The notes under the pieces: model-generated
The model's database searches: none
Told to the model about the DNA's origin: nothing
What the model saw: only the letters and a program-made list of their open reading frames with translations
Program-made: the position numbers and the translations under genes
Shown: positions 1 through 9,779 of the stretch, one piece after another
Layout of the letters: every line of letters begins with the position of its first letter
Numbering within the stretch: the first letter of the stretch is position 1
From: Actinobacteria bacterium HGW-Actinobacteria-2
GTDB taxonomy: Bacteria > Actinomycetota > Actinomycetes > Propionibacteriales > Propionibacteriaceae
Direction of reading: 5' to 3'
Length of the DNA stretch: 64,000 bases
Assembly: GCA_002841335.1 (NCBI GenBank)
Contig: PHEY01000009.1
Location: forward strand, 1 to 64,000

Positions 1-121
1 CTCGCAGCGAATCCCAGTCGGTCGCCGCCAACGCAGCGAACTGAGCCGCATATGCAGCCTTGACTTCTCTTACCGAGGTACCTGACACGGGGGTGACCCT
101 ATCGGTGCCTAGACTCACCGC

Positions 122-1039
122 GTGTCCATGACCGCCCCACCTCCGATCGCCCCGCCGCTGATCGCCCCGCCGCTGATCGCCCCGCCCCTGATCGCCTGGT
201 ACGCCGCCAACGCGCGCGAACTGCCCTGGCGCCAGGCCGGATTCAGTCCCTGGGGCGTGCTGGTCAGCGAGTTCATGCTGCAACAGACCCCCGTCAGCCG
301 GGTCATCCCGCACCTGGAGGCCTGGCTGAACCGCTGGCCCACCCCGTCCGCACTCGCCGCCGAACCGCCCGCAGAGGCAGTCAAACAGTGGGCAAATCTT
401 GGGTATCCGCGCCGCGCGTTGTGGCTGCATCGGGCCGCGGTCGAGATCCGTGATCGCTTCGACGGCGTCGTCCCCCGCGACGTGGACGACCTGCTCAGCC
501 TGACCGGTATCGGCGACTACACCGCCCGGGCCGTCGCCGCCTTCGCCTACGGCGAGCGCCACCCGGTCGTCGACACCAACACCCGCCGGGTCATCGCCCG
601 CACCCAGCATGGACGCAGCCAGGCCGGCCCCGCCGCCCGCCGCGACCTGACCGACATGGACGCCCTCCTCCCCCACGACCCGGACGAGGCCGCCGCCTTC
701 AACGCCGCCACCATGGAACTCGGCGCGCTGATCTGCACCGCCACCAACCCCCGCTGCGATGCCTGCCCGGTGGCAGCTCACTGCCGCTGGCTGACCGCCG
801 GACGTCCCGACACCGGCGACACTCGTCCCCGACAGGCCACCTACGAAGGCAGTGACCGCCAGGCCCGCGGCGCCGTCCTGCGCGCCCTGCGCAACGCCCC
901 TGACAACACCGTCGGTCTCGCCGAGGTCGTCCCCGACTGGCCGGACGCCGCCCAACGCGAGCGCGCCATCGCCTCCCTGATCGCTGACGGCCTGGCGCAG
1001 ATCACCGGCATCAGCCTTCAGCTTCCTCGGCCCCGATAA
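122..1039 (+). CDS. mutY: A/G-specific adenine glycosylase (MutY)
   Basis: HhH-GPD motif (LTGIGDYTARAVAAFAYGERHPVVDTNTRRV) and C-terminal 4Fe-4S Cys cluster (CTATNPRCDACPVAAHC); ATG at 128 is an alternative start. Confidence 0.92.
   Translation: MSMTAPPPIAPPLIAPPLIAPPLIAWYAANARELPWRQAGFSPWGVLVSEFMLQQTPVSRVIPHLEAWLNRWPTPSALAAEPPAEAVKQWANLGYPRRALWLHRAAVEIRDRFDGVVPRDVDDLLSLTGIGDYTARAVAAFAYGERHPVVDTNTRRVIARTQHGRSQAGPAARRDLTDMDALLPHDPDEAAAFNAATMELGALICTATNPRCDACPVAAHCRWLTAGRPDTGDTRPRQATYEGSDRQARGAVLRALRNAPDNTVGLAEVVPDWPDAAQRERAIASLIADGLAQITGISLQLPRPR
145..199 (+). repeat. 15-bp in-frame tandem repeat (gatcgccccgccgct) encoding PPLIA units in the MutY N-terminus
   Basis: Three consecutive 15-bp units at 145-189 plus a partial one, read directly. 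Confidence 0.9.
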
Positions 1040-1201
1040 CTCGGCCCTCCACGGGGCACATGTCCCGGCACCACCGCGTCCGTGGTCAGGTTTCTCTGCC
1101 TGGCCAACGAACGAATTCTCCCGGTGATAGCGTGCTTGACATCGGCCAGCGAGCGACGCCGCCCAGGTCGAGCAAACCGCCGCGCACAAGGAAGTGGAGC
1201 A

Positions 1202-2929
1202 ATGAAGCAAGCAGATTTCCGGCTGGACACCACCGTTCGGGATGGGGTGCTGGAGATCAGCGCACGGGGTCGGTTGATCCTGGTTCATCCGATGGCGAAC
1301 CGCGGCACGGCCTTCACCATCGAAGAGCGCGCAGGGCTCGGATTGTCCGGCCTGTTGCCCAGCCGGGTCACCACCATCGAGGAACAGCTGCGCCGCACGT
1401 ACGCCCAGTACAGCCGCTCCCCCTCACCGCTGTCGAAGTTCATCTACTTGGCCCAACTGCGCGACCGCAACGAGGTGCTGTTCTACCGGCTGCTCAGCGA
1501 ACACCTCGAAGAGATGCTGCCGATCATCTACACCCCCACCATCGGTGAGGCGATCGAGCGCTTCAGCCACGAGTACACCGGTGCCCGTGGCGTCTTCCTC
1601 TCCATCGACCACCCCGAAGCAGTCGAACAATCCCTGCGCGACTTCGAGCTCGACGCCGAGGACGTGGACCTGGTCGTGGTCACCGACTCCGAAGGCATCT
1701 TGGGGATCGGCGACCAAGGCGTGGGCGGCTTCCAGATCGCGGTCGGCAAACTCGGCGTCTACACCGCGGCCGCGGGCATCCATCCGCGTCGAGCGATCCC
1801 GGTGGTGTTGGACGTCGGCACCGACAACCTCGGACTGTTGAACAGCGACATGTACCTGGGCGAGCGGCATGCCCGGGTGCGCGGCGAGCGCTACGACGAG
1901 TTCATCGACCTTTTCGTCAATACCGTCACCAAGCTGTTCCCCAACGCACTGCTGCACTGGGAGGACTTCGGCGCGGCCAATGCCCACCGCATCCTGAACC
2001 GCTACAGCGACCAGATCGCCACCTTCAACGACGACATCCAAGGAACCGCGGCCGTGGTGCTGGCCGCGGTGCTGGCCGCAGTCCGCCTCACCGGCACCCA
2101 ACTCCCGCAGCACCGAGTGATGATCTACGGCGCCGGAACGGCTGGGGTCGGCGTCGCCGACCTGATCCGCGCAGCGATGGATCGGATGGGACTGCCCGAG
2201 GACGAGGCCTATCGCCAGTTCTGGGCGTTCAACTCCAAGGGCCTGATCCTGGCCGACAGCCCGGGTGTGCGCGACTTCCAGGTGCCCTACGCTCGCGCCC
2301 GCGCCGATGTCGCCGGCTGGGAGGTCGCCGATCCCGATCGCATCAGCTTGATCGAAGCCGTGCGACAGGTGCGGCCCACCATCTTGATTGGCACCTCGGC
2401 CCAGCACGGCGCCTTCACCGAGGAGGTGGTCCGCGAGATGGCTGCGCACTGCGAGCGTCCGATCATCATGCCGTTGTCGAACCCGACCAGCCGCAGCGAA
2501 GCCCTGCCGTCCGACGTCCTCGAATGGACGGACGGGCAGGCTCTGATCGCCACCGGCAGCCCGTTCGGCACCATCAAGCACGGCGAGATCTATCACACGA
2601 TCGCCCAGGCCAATAACGCCTTGATCTTCCCCGGTCTGGGGCTGGGAGTGTCCGTGGTGCAGGCCAAGCGGGTCAGCGCGGAGATGATCTACGCCGCGGC
2701 CGACGCCCTGGCCGGGCTGATGAACGAGTACCGTCCCGGTGCGTCACTGCTGCCCTCGATGGCCGACCTTCGGCTGGTCGCGGCCACGGTCGCCAAAGCC
2801 GTCGCCGAGACCGCCCAGGCCCAGGGGCTGGCCCGACGTCCGATGACCAACCCGATCAACGACATCTACCAGCACATGTGGAAGCCGAGGTATCCGAAGC
2901 TGGAGATCCTGCCGCCGCGCCAGCCCTGA
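1202..2929 (+). CDS. NAD-dependent malic enzyme (oxaloacetate-decarboxylating)
   Basis: Malic enzyme motifs (LPIIYTPTIGEA, FNDDIQGTAAVVLAA, GAGTAGVGVADLI); start moved from 1082 to ATG 1202. Confidence 0.92.
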   Translation: MKQADFRLDTTVRDGVLEISARGRLILVHPMANRGTAFTIEERAGLGLSGLLPSRVTTIEEQLRRTYAQYSRSPSPLSKFIYLAQLRDRNEVLFYRLLSEHLEEMLPIIYTPTIGEAIERFSHEYTGARGVFLSIDHPEAVEQSLRDFELDAEDVDLVVVTDSEGILGIGDQGVGGFQIAVGKLGVYTAAAGIHPRRAIPVVLDVGTDNLGLLNSDMYLGERHARVRGERYDEFIDLFVNTVTKLFPNALLHWEDFGAANAHRILNRYSDQIATFNDDIQGTAAVVLAAVLAAVRLTGTQLPQHRVMIYGAGTAGVGVADLIRAAMDRMGLPEDEAYRQFWAFNSKGLILADSPGVRDFQVPYARARADVAGWEVADPDRISLIEAVRQVRPTILIGTSAQHGAFTEEVVREMAAHCERPIIMPLSNPTSRSEALPSDVLEWTDGQALIATGSPFGTIKHGEIYHTIAQANNALIFPGLGLGVSVVQAKRVSAEMIYAAADALAGLMNEYRPGASLLPSMADLRLVAATVAKAVAETAQAQGLARRPMTNPINDIYQHMWKPRYPKLEILPPRQP

Positions 2930-2981
2930 GTTCGACCGCAGAAGAAGGCCGGTCTCGCCGCTCCCCCGCTAGCATCGAACC

Positions 2982-3401
2982 ATGAGCGCCGTCACCGCCT
3001 GCCCGTCCTGCGGCACCAAGAATCGCCTGCCCGTGGCCTCGTCCGGACGTCCGCAGTGCGCCTCCTGCCACCAGCCGCTGCCGTGGCTGGTGAACGCCAC
3101 CGACGCCGATCTCGACGCCGCGCTGAAGACCAACCAACTCGTGCTGATCGATCTGTGGGCGCCGTGGTGCGCGCCGTGCCGCATGGTCGCACCCATCCTG
3201 GAACGCCTCAGCGTCCGCTACGCCGGACAGGTGAAGGTGGTCAAGATCAACGTCGACAACAACCGTCGCAGCTCGGCACGATTCGAGGCCAGCAGCATCC
3301 CCACGCTGGTGATGATGAAGGACGGCGACGTCGTCGCGCACCTCGTCGGCGCCCAGCCCGAAGCCGCGCTCGCCAAGCAGATCGACCGACTACTCGGCTG
3401 A
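2982..3401 (+). CDS. Thioredoxin with N-terminal zinc-binding CxxC pairs (thioredoxin 2-like)
   Basis: WAPWCAPCR active site; CPSCGTKNR..CASC N-terminal motif. Confidence 0.9.
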   Translation: MSAVTACPSCGTKNRLPVASSGRPQCASCHQPLPWLVNATDADLDAALKTNQLVLIDLWAPWCAPCRMVAPILERLSVRYAGQVKVVKINVDNNRRSSARFEASSIPTLVMMKDGDVVAHLVGAQPEAALAKQIDRLLG

Positions 3402-3405
3402 GCGC

Positions 3406-4329
3406 CTACTTCATCGGGACGTAGCCGGCATCGGCGACCGTCTGCTTGCCGTCAGCCGACAGCACCCAGTTCATTACCCTGCGGGCCGGGCTGTCAGCCG
3501 CTTCGTCCGCGCGGATCACCACGAAGAAGTCATTGCCGTAGGGGTAGTCGCCGCTGGCGATGGTGTCCTTCGATGGCTGCACCCCGCCGACTCCGAGCAT
3601 CTTGATCCCGGGCACGGCGTACATGTTGGCCAGGTAGTAGTAGACGCTGTAGCCCAGTGCATTACCGGTGTTGGCGTAGCTGGACACCCGGTCGATGATC
3701 TCGCCCATCTCAGCGGTCACCATCTCCTTGGGCGCCGGCGCCATCTTGGTCTCGTGCATCACGTACTTACGCATCAACGCCTGCGACCCGGAGGCTTCTG
3801 GACGCTGGTAGGCGACGATCTTTGCGCTCTTGCCACCGACGGTCGACCAGTTGGCGATCTTGCCGGTGTAGATGTCGCGGTACTGCTGGGTGGTCAGCGA
3901 GGTCACCGGGTTGGACGAGTTGGTGAAGAAGACCAGCGCGTCGCGTCCGATCGGGTGCGACTCCAGCTTCACCCCGGACTCCTTGATCGCCTTGAGGGTG
4001 TCGGTGTCGGCCTCGTACACCAGCAGCAGGTCCGTGCTTCCGTCCACCAGGTTCAGGTACGCGTTCGGCGTCCCGGTGGTCTTGATGGCGTTGTCGGCCT
4101 CAACAGCCGAGGCACCGGTAAGACGCTGCATCACCAAGGAGATCAACGGAATGTTCGCCGTCGATCCGTCGATCTTCGGCAGCGTCGCCAAGGTGAAGCG
4201 CTCCGCCGTCCCACCGGACGCAACGCTGCCGCCGGTGGGCGCACTGCCACCCGAGGTTCCGCCCGGAGTTGCCACGCAACCCACCAACAGCGCTGCGGTC
4301 ACTGTCGCCAGAACCAACCGTTTGACCAT
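3406..4329 (-). CDS. PstS-like phosphate-type substrate-binding lipoprotein
   Basis: Lipobox LVGC; PBP-like features (LTTQQYRDIYTGKIANWSTVGG, RPEASGSQALMRKYV). Confidence 0.75.
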   Translation of the reverse strand: MVKRLVLATVTAALLVGCVATPGGTSGGSAPTGGSVASGGTAERFTLATLPKIDGSTANIPLISLVMQRLTGASAVEADNAIKTTGTPNAYLNLVDGSTDLLLVYEADTDTLKAIKESGVKLESHPIGRDALVFFTNSSNPVTSLTTQQYRDIYTGKIANWSTVGGKSAKIVAYQRPEASGSQALMRKYVMHETKMAPAPKEMVTAEMGEIIDRVSSYANTGNALGYSVYYYLANMYAVPGIKMLGVGGVQPSKDTIASGDYPYGNDFFVVIRADEAADSPARRVMNWVLSADGKQTVADAGYVPMK

Positions 4330-4330
4330 C

Positions 4331-5797
4331 TCAATCCTCCAATTGGGTGTAGCGACTTTGCTGGTATCGCCACGTGCCTTTGCTGTCTATGAAGCCTTCG
4401 ATGCCACCTGAGGTGGCCCAGTAGTAGGAGGCACCGACCTCCGGGATCGGATCCGCCACGGCCATCACCGAGGAGAACGGCGTCACCGTGCCGCTGGCGT
4501 CGAGCACCACCGGTGGGGCCATTCCGGCCCCCGGCTCGCATTGCAGCCAGGTGTTGGTCCGGGCTTCGCAGGAACTGACGGCCGCCAGGGTTATCACCTG
4601 CCCGGTTCCGACCACGAAGATCCGCTGGGACCGACCTTCACCAGAACCCTGATCGCCGTAGAACGCCGGACTCAATGCCGAGCTGAAGCCCGGCGGCAGC
4701 GCAGTCCTGGCCGCCGCCGGCAGTGCGATCATCGACGTGGCGCCCGCCTCGGTCACCGCACACACACCGTCGCCCGCACCACAGTCGATGTCGGCGGCCC
4801 CTGGTTGGACGATCACCGCCAGGTCCACCCCGAGCAGGCCGTGGTCCGCACCGGTCGATACTTCGTAGCCCAGCACCGATCCTGTCGACTCGTTGTAGAT
4901 CTGATAGATGTCGTCCCAGGTGCCACCTGTCTGTTTCATCGCGGCGTCCAGGAACGTCAGCTGCTCACCCACCCTGATGATCGAGAAGCCAGCCCCGAAG
5001 CCGTAGGCCTCGACCAAGCTCGGCTTCAGCAGCCATTTGCCCATCGTGTCGATGACGCCCACTTTCACCGACTTGCTGGTCAGATCACGGCGACGATCGG
5101 TCACGATCAGCGCCAGATCTTGACCGATGCTGGCTTGTTCATCCAAGAACCCCGGATGCGGAATCCGGGCGTTGTTGAGCAGGTCGTCGAAGTACTCTCC
5201 GCTCGGATCGGAGACGTTGACGATGGCCGGACTGACCACCGTCAGGTGCCGGTTGCGTCGGATCGGCACCTCGACCTTCCCGGTGACCACATTGAACAGA
5301 CCCTCGTCGACCTTCCCACTTTCGCCGTCGATGACGTGGCGGATGATCACCCGGTCGGCCCCGCCGCACAACGTGTCGGTCGTGGGTGAGGGCCGCAGCA
5401 ACTTCCCGGTCAGGTCGTAGATGTCGTCCTTCTGGCCTGACAGCGAGGCGATCACAAACGACGCCCGCCCGTCCCGGTTGGTGCAGTACTGATAGCTCTC
5501 GTAGCGCTGCGACACCACCAACTTTCCACTGATGTCGACGAAGCCGTAGTGGGTGTAGGTGACGCCCCTGCCGTCGCCGGCGAGTTCCAGCGGCGCCGGC
5601 CAGAGCATCGCGCCACCATCGGGGGCCGGCATCTCGGCCAGCACCGTCGGAGTGGATGTCGGACTTGCCGAGGCGGACGGTGCTGCCGAGATGGAGGGCG
5701 CGTCCGTCACCGGCGCCGTGGGGGTGGACGTCGGCTGTGCCGTACACCCAGCCAGCAGCACGACCGAGAGCAAGAACGCCGTTCGTGAAAATGGCAC
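4331..5797 (-). CDS. WG-repeat-like lipoprotein
   Basis: Lipobox LLAGC; repeats such as YGFVDISGKLVV, VGVIDTMGKWLLKP, EGFIDSKGTWRY; abuts the next gene by 1 bp. Confidence 0.7.
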   Translation of the reverse strand: MPFSRTAFLLSVVLLAGCTAQPTSTPTAPVTDAPSISAAPSASASPTSTPTVLAEMPAPDGGAMLWPAPLELAGDGRGVTYTHYGFVDISGKLVVSQRYESYQYCTNRDGRASFVIASLSGQKDDIYDLTGKLLRPSPTTDTLCGGADRVIIRHVIDGESGKVDEGLFNVVTGKVEVPIRRNRHLTVVSPAIVNVSDPSGEYFDDLLNNARIPHPGFLDEQASIGQDLALIVTDRRRDLTSKSVKVGVIDTMGKWLLKPSLVEAYGFGAGFSIIRVGEQLTFLDAAMKQTGGTWDDIYQIYNESTGSVLGYEVSTGADHGLLGVDLAVIVQPGAADIDCGAGDGVCAVTEAGATSMIALPAAARTALPPGFSSALSPAFYGDQGSGEGRSQRIFVVGTGQVITLAAVSSCEARTNTWLQCEPGAGMAPPVVLDASGTVTPFSSVMAVADPIPEVGASYYWATSGGIEGFIDSKGTWRYQQSRYTQLED

Positions 5798-5940
5798 ACC
5801 TCAGCGTGACACCGAATGCCCCTGCCAACAATCCCCCGAGCGCGCGCCTCGCTGATGCTTCGCTAAGAAGTCGTGCAGACGGTCCCTCTCTGGCTGAAGG
5901 ACAGTCGCCGGTCAGTCACGGACGAGCCGGCACGCGGTGA

Positions 5941-6282
5941 TCAGGAGGCAACCGGCCCCAGCCGCGCTTCGTCGGAATCACCGGGCCGCCGCTCCTTCAG
6001 TTCGACAAAGATCGTGTGGGTAGCGGTCTGCCCGATGTTGACCCCGGAGTGCTCCTGCGCATCCAGCCAGCGGGCCTCGAAGGCCGGCAGGTCCACCTCG
6101 ACCGCGCCGGCCGGCGACTGCAGCCGCCGCTGGAACGGGCTGAGGGTCACCATCACACTGTCGGGATGGGTGTGCGGCAGGGTCGAGTCGCCAGGCTGGT
6201 CGAGGTACTCCAACACTCGCACGCGTTCGTTTTCGAAGATCACCCGATACAGCTGGGGATTGTTGAGGATCGGATCGGTCAC
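5941..6282 (-). CDS. Small cupin-like protein
   Basis: 113 aa; RVLEYLDQPGDSTLPHTHPDSVMV / GVNIGQTATHTIFVELKE cupin-like pattern. Confidence 0.6.
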   Translation of the reverse strand: MTDPILNNPQLYRVIFENERVRVLEYLDQPGDSTLPHTHPDSVMVTLSPFQRRLQSPAGAVEVDLPAFEARWLDAQEHSGVNIGQTATHTIFVELKERRPGDSDEARLGPVAS

Positions 6283-6379
6283 GGCCAGCCTCCTTGTGGT
6301 GGGCCAATCACCCGACGCTAGCCGTTTTCACCAGCCCGGCCGGGTTCGTGGGCACAACAGCCACCCACAGCCGCAGCGA

Positions 6380-8056
6380 CTAGCTGGGACCGTGCCCGCG
6401 CCGTCCGCCGAACAGCACCGCCAGCAGCGGCAGCACCGCTACACCCATCAGGATCTTCGCCAGCATCGGCTCGACGGTCCACAGCATGGCTCCGGCCAGC
6501 AGCAACGCGGCGAAGATCATCGCGGACACCCCACGATTCGCGGCCCGTTCCAGGCGACGCATCCGCAGGTCCAGCATCGGGGTGCGCACCGACAGCTCGC
6601 CTCGCTCCACGGTGGTGAGCACCCGATCAACCCGCCGGGGCAGGGCGATCAGGGTCTGGACGATCTTGCCGCCCTCGCCAGTGATCGTCTGCCACGACAG
6701 CCCGCCCTCGCCGGAGACCAGCTTGGTGGTGTAGGGCGCGAGCGCAGACCAGACGTTGAAGTTCTCGTCCAGCCCGGTGCACATGCCCGACAGCATCGCG
6801 ATCGTTCGACCCAACAGCAGCAGGTTCTCCGGCAGCTGGAAGGGCATGTTCACCATCAGGTCGCGGAACTGCAGACCGAAGCTCATCATCTCTTCGTGGC
6901 TGACATCGCGCAGGTCGCCCATAGTCATCCCGCCGAAGCGGTCGAACACCTGCGCGGCAGCCAACTCCAGCAGCTTCACATCCGCATCGGGTAGCAGCAC
7001 GTCCAGTTCGACGAAGGCGGCCACCAACCGGGGCGCATCTTGGGTGGCGATCGCGATCAGCGCCTCGCGTAGCCCATCGCGCAGGTTGTCCGCGATCCGT
7101 CCGACCATGCCGAAGTCGATGAAGGTGAGCTCGAACTCCCCCGGCTCGCCGACCGGGCGGATGAACAGATTGCCCGGATGCGGGTCGGCGTGGAACACCC
7201 CGTCGGTGAAGATCTGCTGCAAGTACAGCTCCACCAGCTTGTGCGCGACCTGCCCGGGGTCGATCCCGGCTGCGATGATCGCGTCGTAGTCACCGATGCG
7301 GATCGCGCTGACGTCCTCCAGGGTAAGCACCCGGGTGGTGCTGTGTTCCCAGGCCACCTGAGGCACGCGAACCAGCGGATCCTCGTCGAATGCCTCCGCG
7401 AAGTGCCCGGCATTGCCGGCTTCGGCGAGGTAGTCGATCTCGGCCAAAGTGGTGTGCGCGAACTCCTCCACCAAGGCAGGGACATCGGCCCGCTTGGCGA
7501 TCGGACGGTAGCGGGTGAGCCACTGGCCCACCCGCCGCAATGCCGCCAGATCAGTCTGGACGATCTCGTCGATCCAGGGCCGCTGAACCTTCACCACCAC
7601 CTCAGTGAAGCCGGTGTCGGCAGCGTCTTCGGCACGCAGCCGCGCCCGGTGCGCTTGCCCCAGCGAGGCGGCCGCGAGCGGAACGGGATCGAAGGACTCG
7701 TAGACCTCGTCCAGGCTGCGCCCGAACTCGGCCTCGGCCTTCGCCTTGATATCTGCGAAGGCCGCCGGCGGCACTTCGTCCTGCAGGCCGGAGAGTTCGT
7801 CGGTGATCTCGGCGGGCAGCACGTCCATGCGTGCGGACAGGAACTGCCCTACCTTGATCATCAGTCCGCCCATGCCGATCGCGAGCATCCGGAAGCGGGC
7901 CGCAATCTGACGTTCACGACGGACCCGCGTCCGGTTCGTCCACGCCACCAGCCCCAGCTTCGGCAGGACGATCTCCCAGTAGATGAAACTGGCCGTCACC
8001 CCGGCGAAGAAGGTGACGATCCGGCGATAGCGGGCCCGCAGTTGCGCTGGGGTCAT
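6380..8056 (-). CDS. ABC1/AarF/UbiB-family atypical kinase
   Basis: KVGQFLSARMDVLP, SLGQAHRARL, VVVKVQRP, FHADPHPGNL, LTFIDFGMVG motifs; C-terminal hydrophobic segments. Confidence 0.92.
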   Translation of the reverse strand: MTPAQLRARYRRIVTFFAGVTASFIYWEIVLPKLGLVAWTNRTRVRRERQIAARFRMLAIGMGGLMIKVGQFLSARMDVLPAEITDELSGLQDEVPPAAFADIKAKAEAEFGRSLDEVYESFDPVPLAAASLGQAHRARLRAEDAADTGFTEVVVKVQRPWIDEIVQTDLAALRRVGQWLTRYRPIAKRADVPALVEEFAHTTLAEIDYLAEAGNAGHFAEAFDEDPLVRVPQVAWEHSTTRVLTLEDVSAIRIGDYDAIIAAGIDPGQVAHKLVELYLQQIFTDGVFHADPHPGNLFIRPVGEPGEFELTFIDFGMVGRIADNLRDGLREALIAIATQDAPRLVAAFVELDVLLPDADVKLLELAAAQVFDRFGGMTMGDLRDVSHEEMMSFGLQFRDLMVNMPFQLPENLLLLGRTIAMLSGMCTGLDENFNVWSALAPYTTKLVSGEGGLSWQTITGEGGKIVQTLIALPRRVDRVLTTVERGELSVRTPMLDLRMRRLERAANRGVSAMIFAALLLAGAMLWTVEPMLAKILMGVAVLPLLAVLFGGRRGHGPS

Positions 8057-8061
8057 CGACC

Positions 8062-8622
8062 TCAGTCCTCGGCGAGCAGGGTGTAGATCTGCTTGCGAGC
8101 GCCGTTCAAGATCTCCACCGCAGCATCGACCTTGGCCTTGTCGCCGGCGTGGCCGACCTGCATCACCGCGGACGCCAGCCGTCCGCCGGCCTCACGCAGG
8201 GCGAGGATCCCGCTGAAGTCGCCGAAGGCGGCGGCTACGTCCCACGGGGCGTCGGTCTCGGCCAGGTCCTCGACGGCCTGCTTGCCGGCGTCGGTGAGGC
8301 TGAAGACCTTCTTGCCCGAGGACTCCTCGGCCACGATCAGGCCCTCATCGGCCAGCAGCTGGAGGGTCGGGTAGACCGAGCCGGCACTGGGACGCCAGAC
8401 GCCGCCACTGCGCTGGCCGAGTTCCTGGATGATCTGGTAGCCGTGCATGGGCTGTTCGGCGAGCACCTTCAAGATGGCTGCCCGGGTGTCGCCGCGGCGA
8501 GCCCGTCCTTGCGGGCCGAAGGCGCCCGGCATCGGGCCACCCTTCATCCCCCAGTCAGCGAGCTTGCGTAGGAAGGCGGCCGGATCCGGTCCGCACGAAG
8601 CATCATGTGTATGAGACATCAC
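8062..8622 (-). CDS. PadR-family transcriptional regulator
   Basis: ILKVLAEQPMHGYQIIQELGQRSGGVWRPSAGSVYPTLQLLADEGLI winged helix. Confidence 0.92.
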   Translation of the reverse strand: MMSHTHDASCGPDPAAFLRKLADWGMKGGPMPGAFGPQGRARRGDTRAAILKVLAEQPMHGYQIIQELGQRSGGVWRPSAGSVYPTLQLLADEGLIVAEESSGKKVFSLTDAGKQAVEDLAETDAPWDVAAAFGDFSGILALREAGGRLASAVMQVGHAGDKAKVDAAVEILNGARKQIYTLLAED

Positions 8623-8643
8623 GAACCCCTTTCAGAGTCATAT

Positions 8644-8657
8644 TGCGATATATCGCA
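8644..8657. promoter_or_regulatory. Putative PadR operator, perfect 14-bp palindrome TGCGATATATCGCA
   Basis: Perfect dyad 22 bp upstream of the padR start codon. Confidence 0.65.
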
Positions 8658-8758
8658 TACTAACGCGTCGTTCAAGAGGTGGCGTCCTGACGGCGTCGGC
8701 GGCGGATGAAAGCTTTGATCCACGCGCTTCAGCGATCCCTGTTGACTAGTCTCGACCC

Positions 8759-9688
8759 ATGTTGCGTCGGATCATCCCTGTGGCCGCCCTGGCCACCCTC
8801 GCGCTCGCAGTCAGCGGCTGCACCGTCACCCTGAACCTTCCCTCTGGTGCCCCGTCGCCGGTCCAGAGCACCACCCCCACCCCGGCGGCTCCACTCCTCA
8901 CCGCTGAACAGATGCGCTCGGCCCCGGTGCCCAGCGTGTGCGGCCAACCCGCCGGCAACCTCAGCGACGGCACCCTCGGCACCCCGGGCGCCGGCAAGGG
9001 CGGCGTCTCCATCGCCACCTACGGCAAGGATTCCGCCCCGGCCTTCCTCGCCTGGCAAGGACCCGACGGCGCGCCCTATGCCGCCCTGGTGGTCGACTGC
9101 AACCAAGGCGGGGTGGCCTGGCCACCGCACGTGATCTTCTACAGCGCCGGCCCGACGGTGTTGGGCGAGATCGACGTCGCCAAGGTCCTCGGTAACGGAC
9201 GACAGGTGGTCGACGACATGGCTCCGATCGCCAACGGCGTCCAACTGTCCTTGGCGAACACCTACGGCTCCCATGAGGACGGCTGCTGCGGCACGGTCGA
9301 CGCGGTCGCCGACTTCACCTGGAACGGATCGAAGGTGAGCGGGACGGTCGCGAAGAAGATCACCGAGGCCCCCACCGCGAAGGAGGCCTTCTTCGCCGCC
9401 CTCACCGGCGACAAAGCGGCCATCGACAAGCTCTACAACGCCGACGGCAAGACTGAGGCATTGGAGTTCAAGGACAGCGTCGTGCTGCAGGACCCGAAGA
9501 AGTGGGATTCCAAGTTCTCCTGCGACGCCGCGTCCGAGGACCAACTCTTCGTCGGCGACGGACGCAAATACGACCGGGTCTGTTACTTCGGCGCCAAAGG
9601 CGTGTACGTGTCGGCATTCGTGGCTATGAAACACACCGGATTCGGCACCTGGCAGGCGGCGGGAGTGCAGTTCACCACCACCGACTAG
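8759..9688 (+). CDS. Secreted lipoprotein of unknown function
   Basis: Lipobox AVSGC, Pro/Thr-rich linker, coding-like translation. Confidence 0.75.
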   Translation: MLRRIIPVAALATLALAVSGCTVTLNLPSGAPSPVQSTTPTPAAPLLTAEQMRSAPVPSVCGQPAGNLSDGTLGTPGAGKGGVSIATYGKDSAPAFLAWQGPDGAPYAALVVDCNQGGVAWPPHVIFYSAGPTVLGEIDVAKVLGNGRQVVDDMAPIANGVQLSLANTYGSHEDGCCGTVDAVADFTWNGSKVSGTVAKKITEAPTAKEAFFAALTGDKAAIDKLYNADGKTEALEFKDSVVLQDPKKWDSKFSCDAASEDQLFVGDGRKYDRVCYFGAKGVYVSAFVAMKHTGFGTWQAAGVQFTTTD

Positions 9689-9779
9689 GAAATGGTGGAG
9701 ATGTCCCCGAACGAGGACTGACCGCCAGGCTCCTCCCCCGGTTATCGTCGGGGCACCCGCATGAAGGTTGCCCCCCAAT

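Noticed and set aside
1424-2596. 390-aa minus-strand ORF
   Set aside because: Antisense to the well-supported malic enzyme; composition typical of GC-rich shadow frames.
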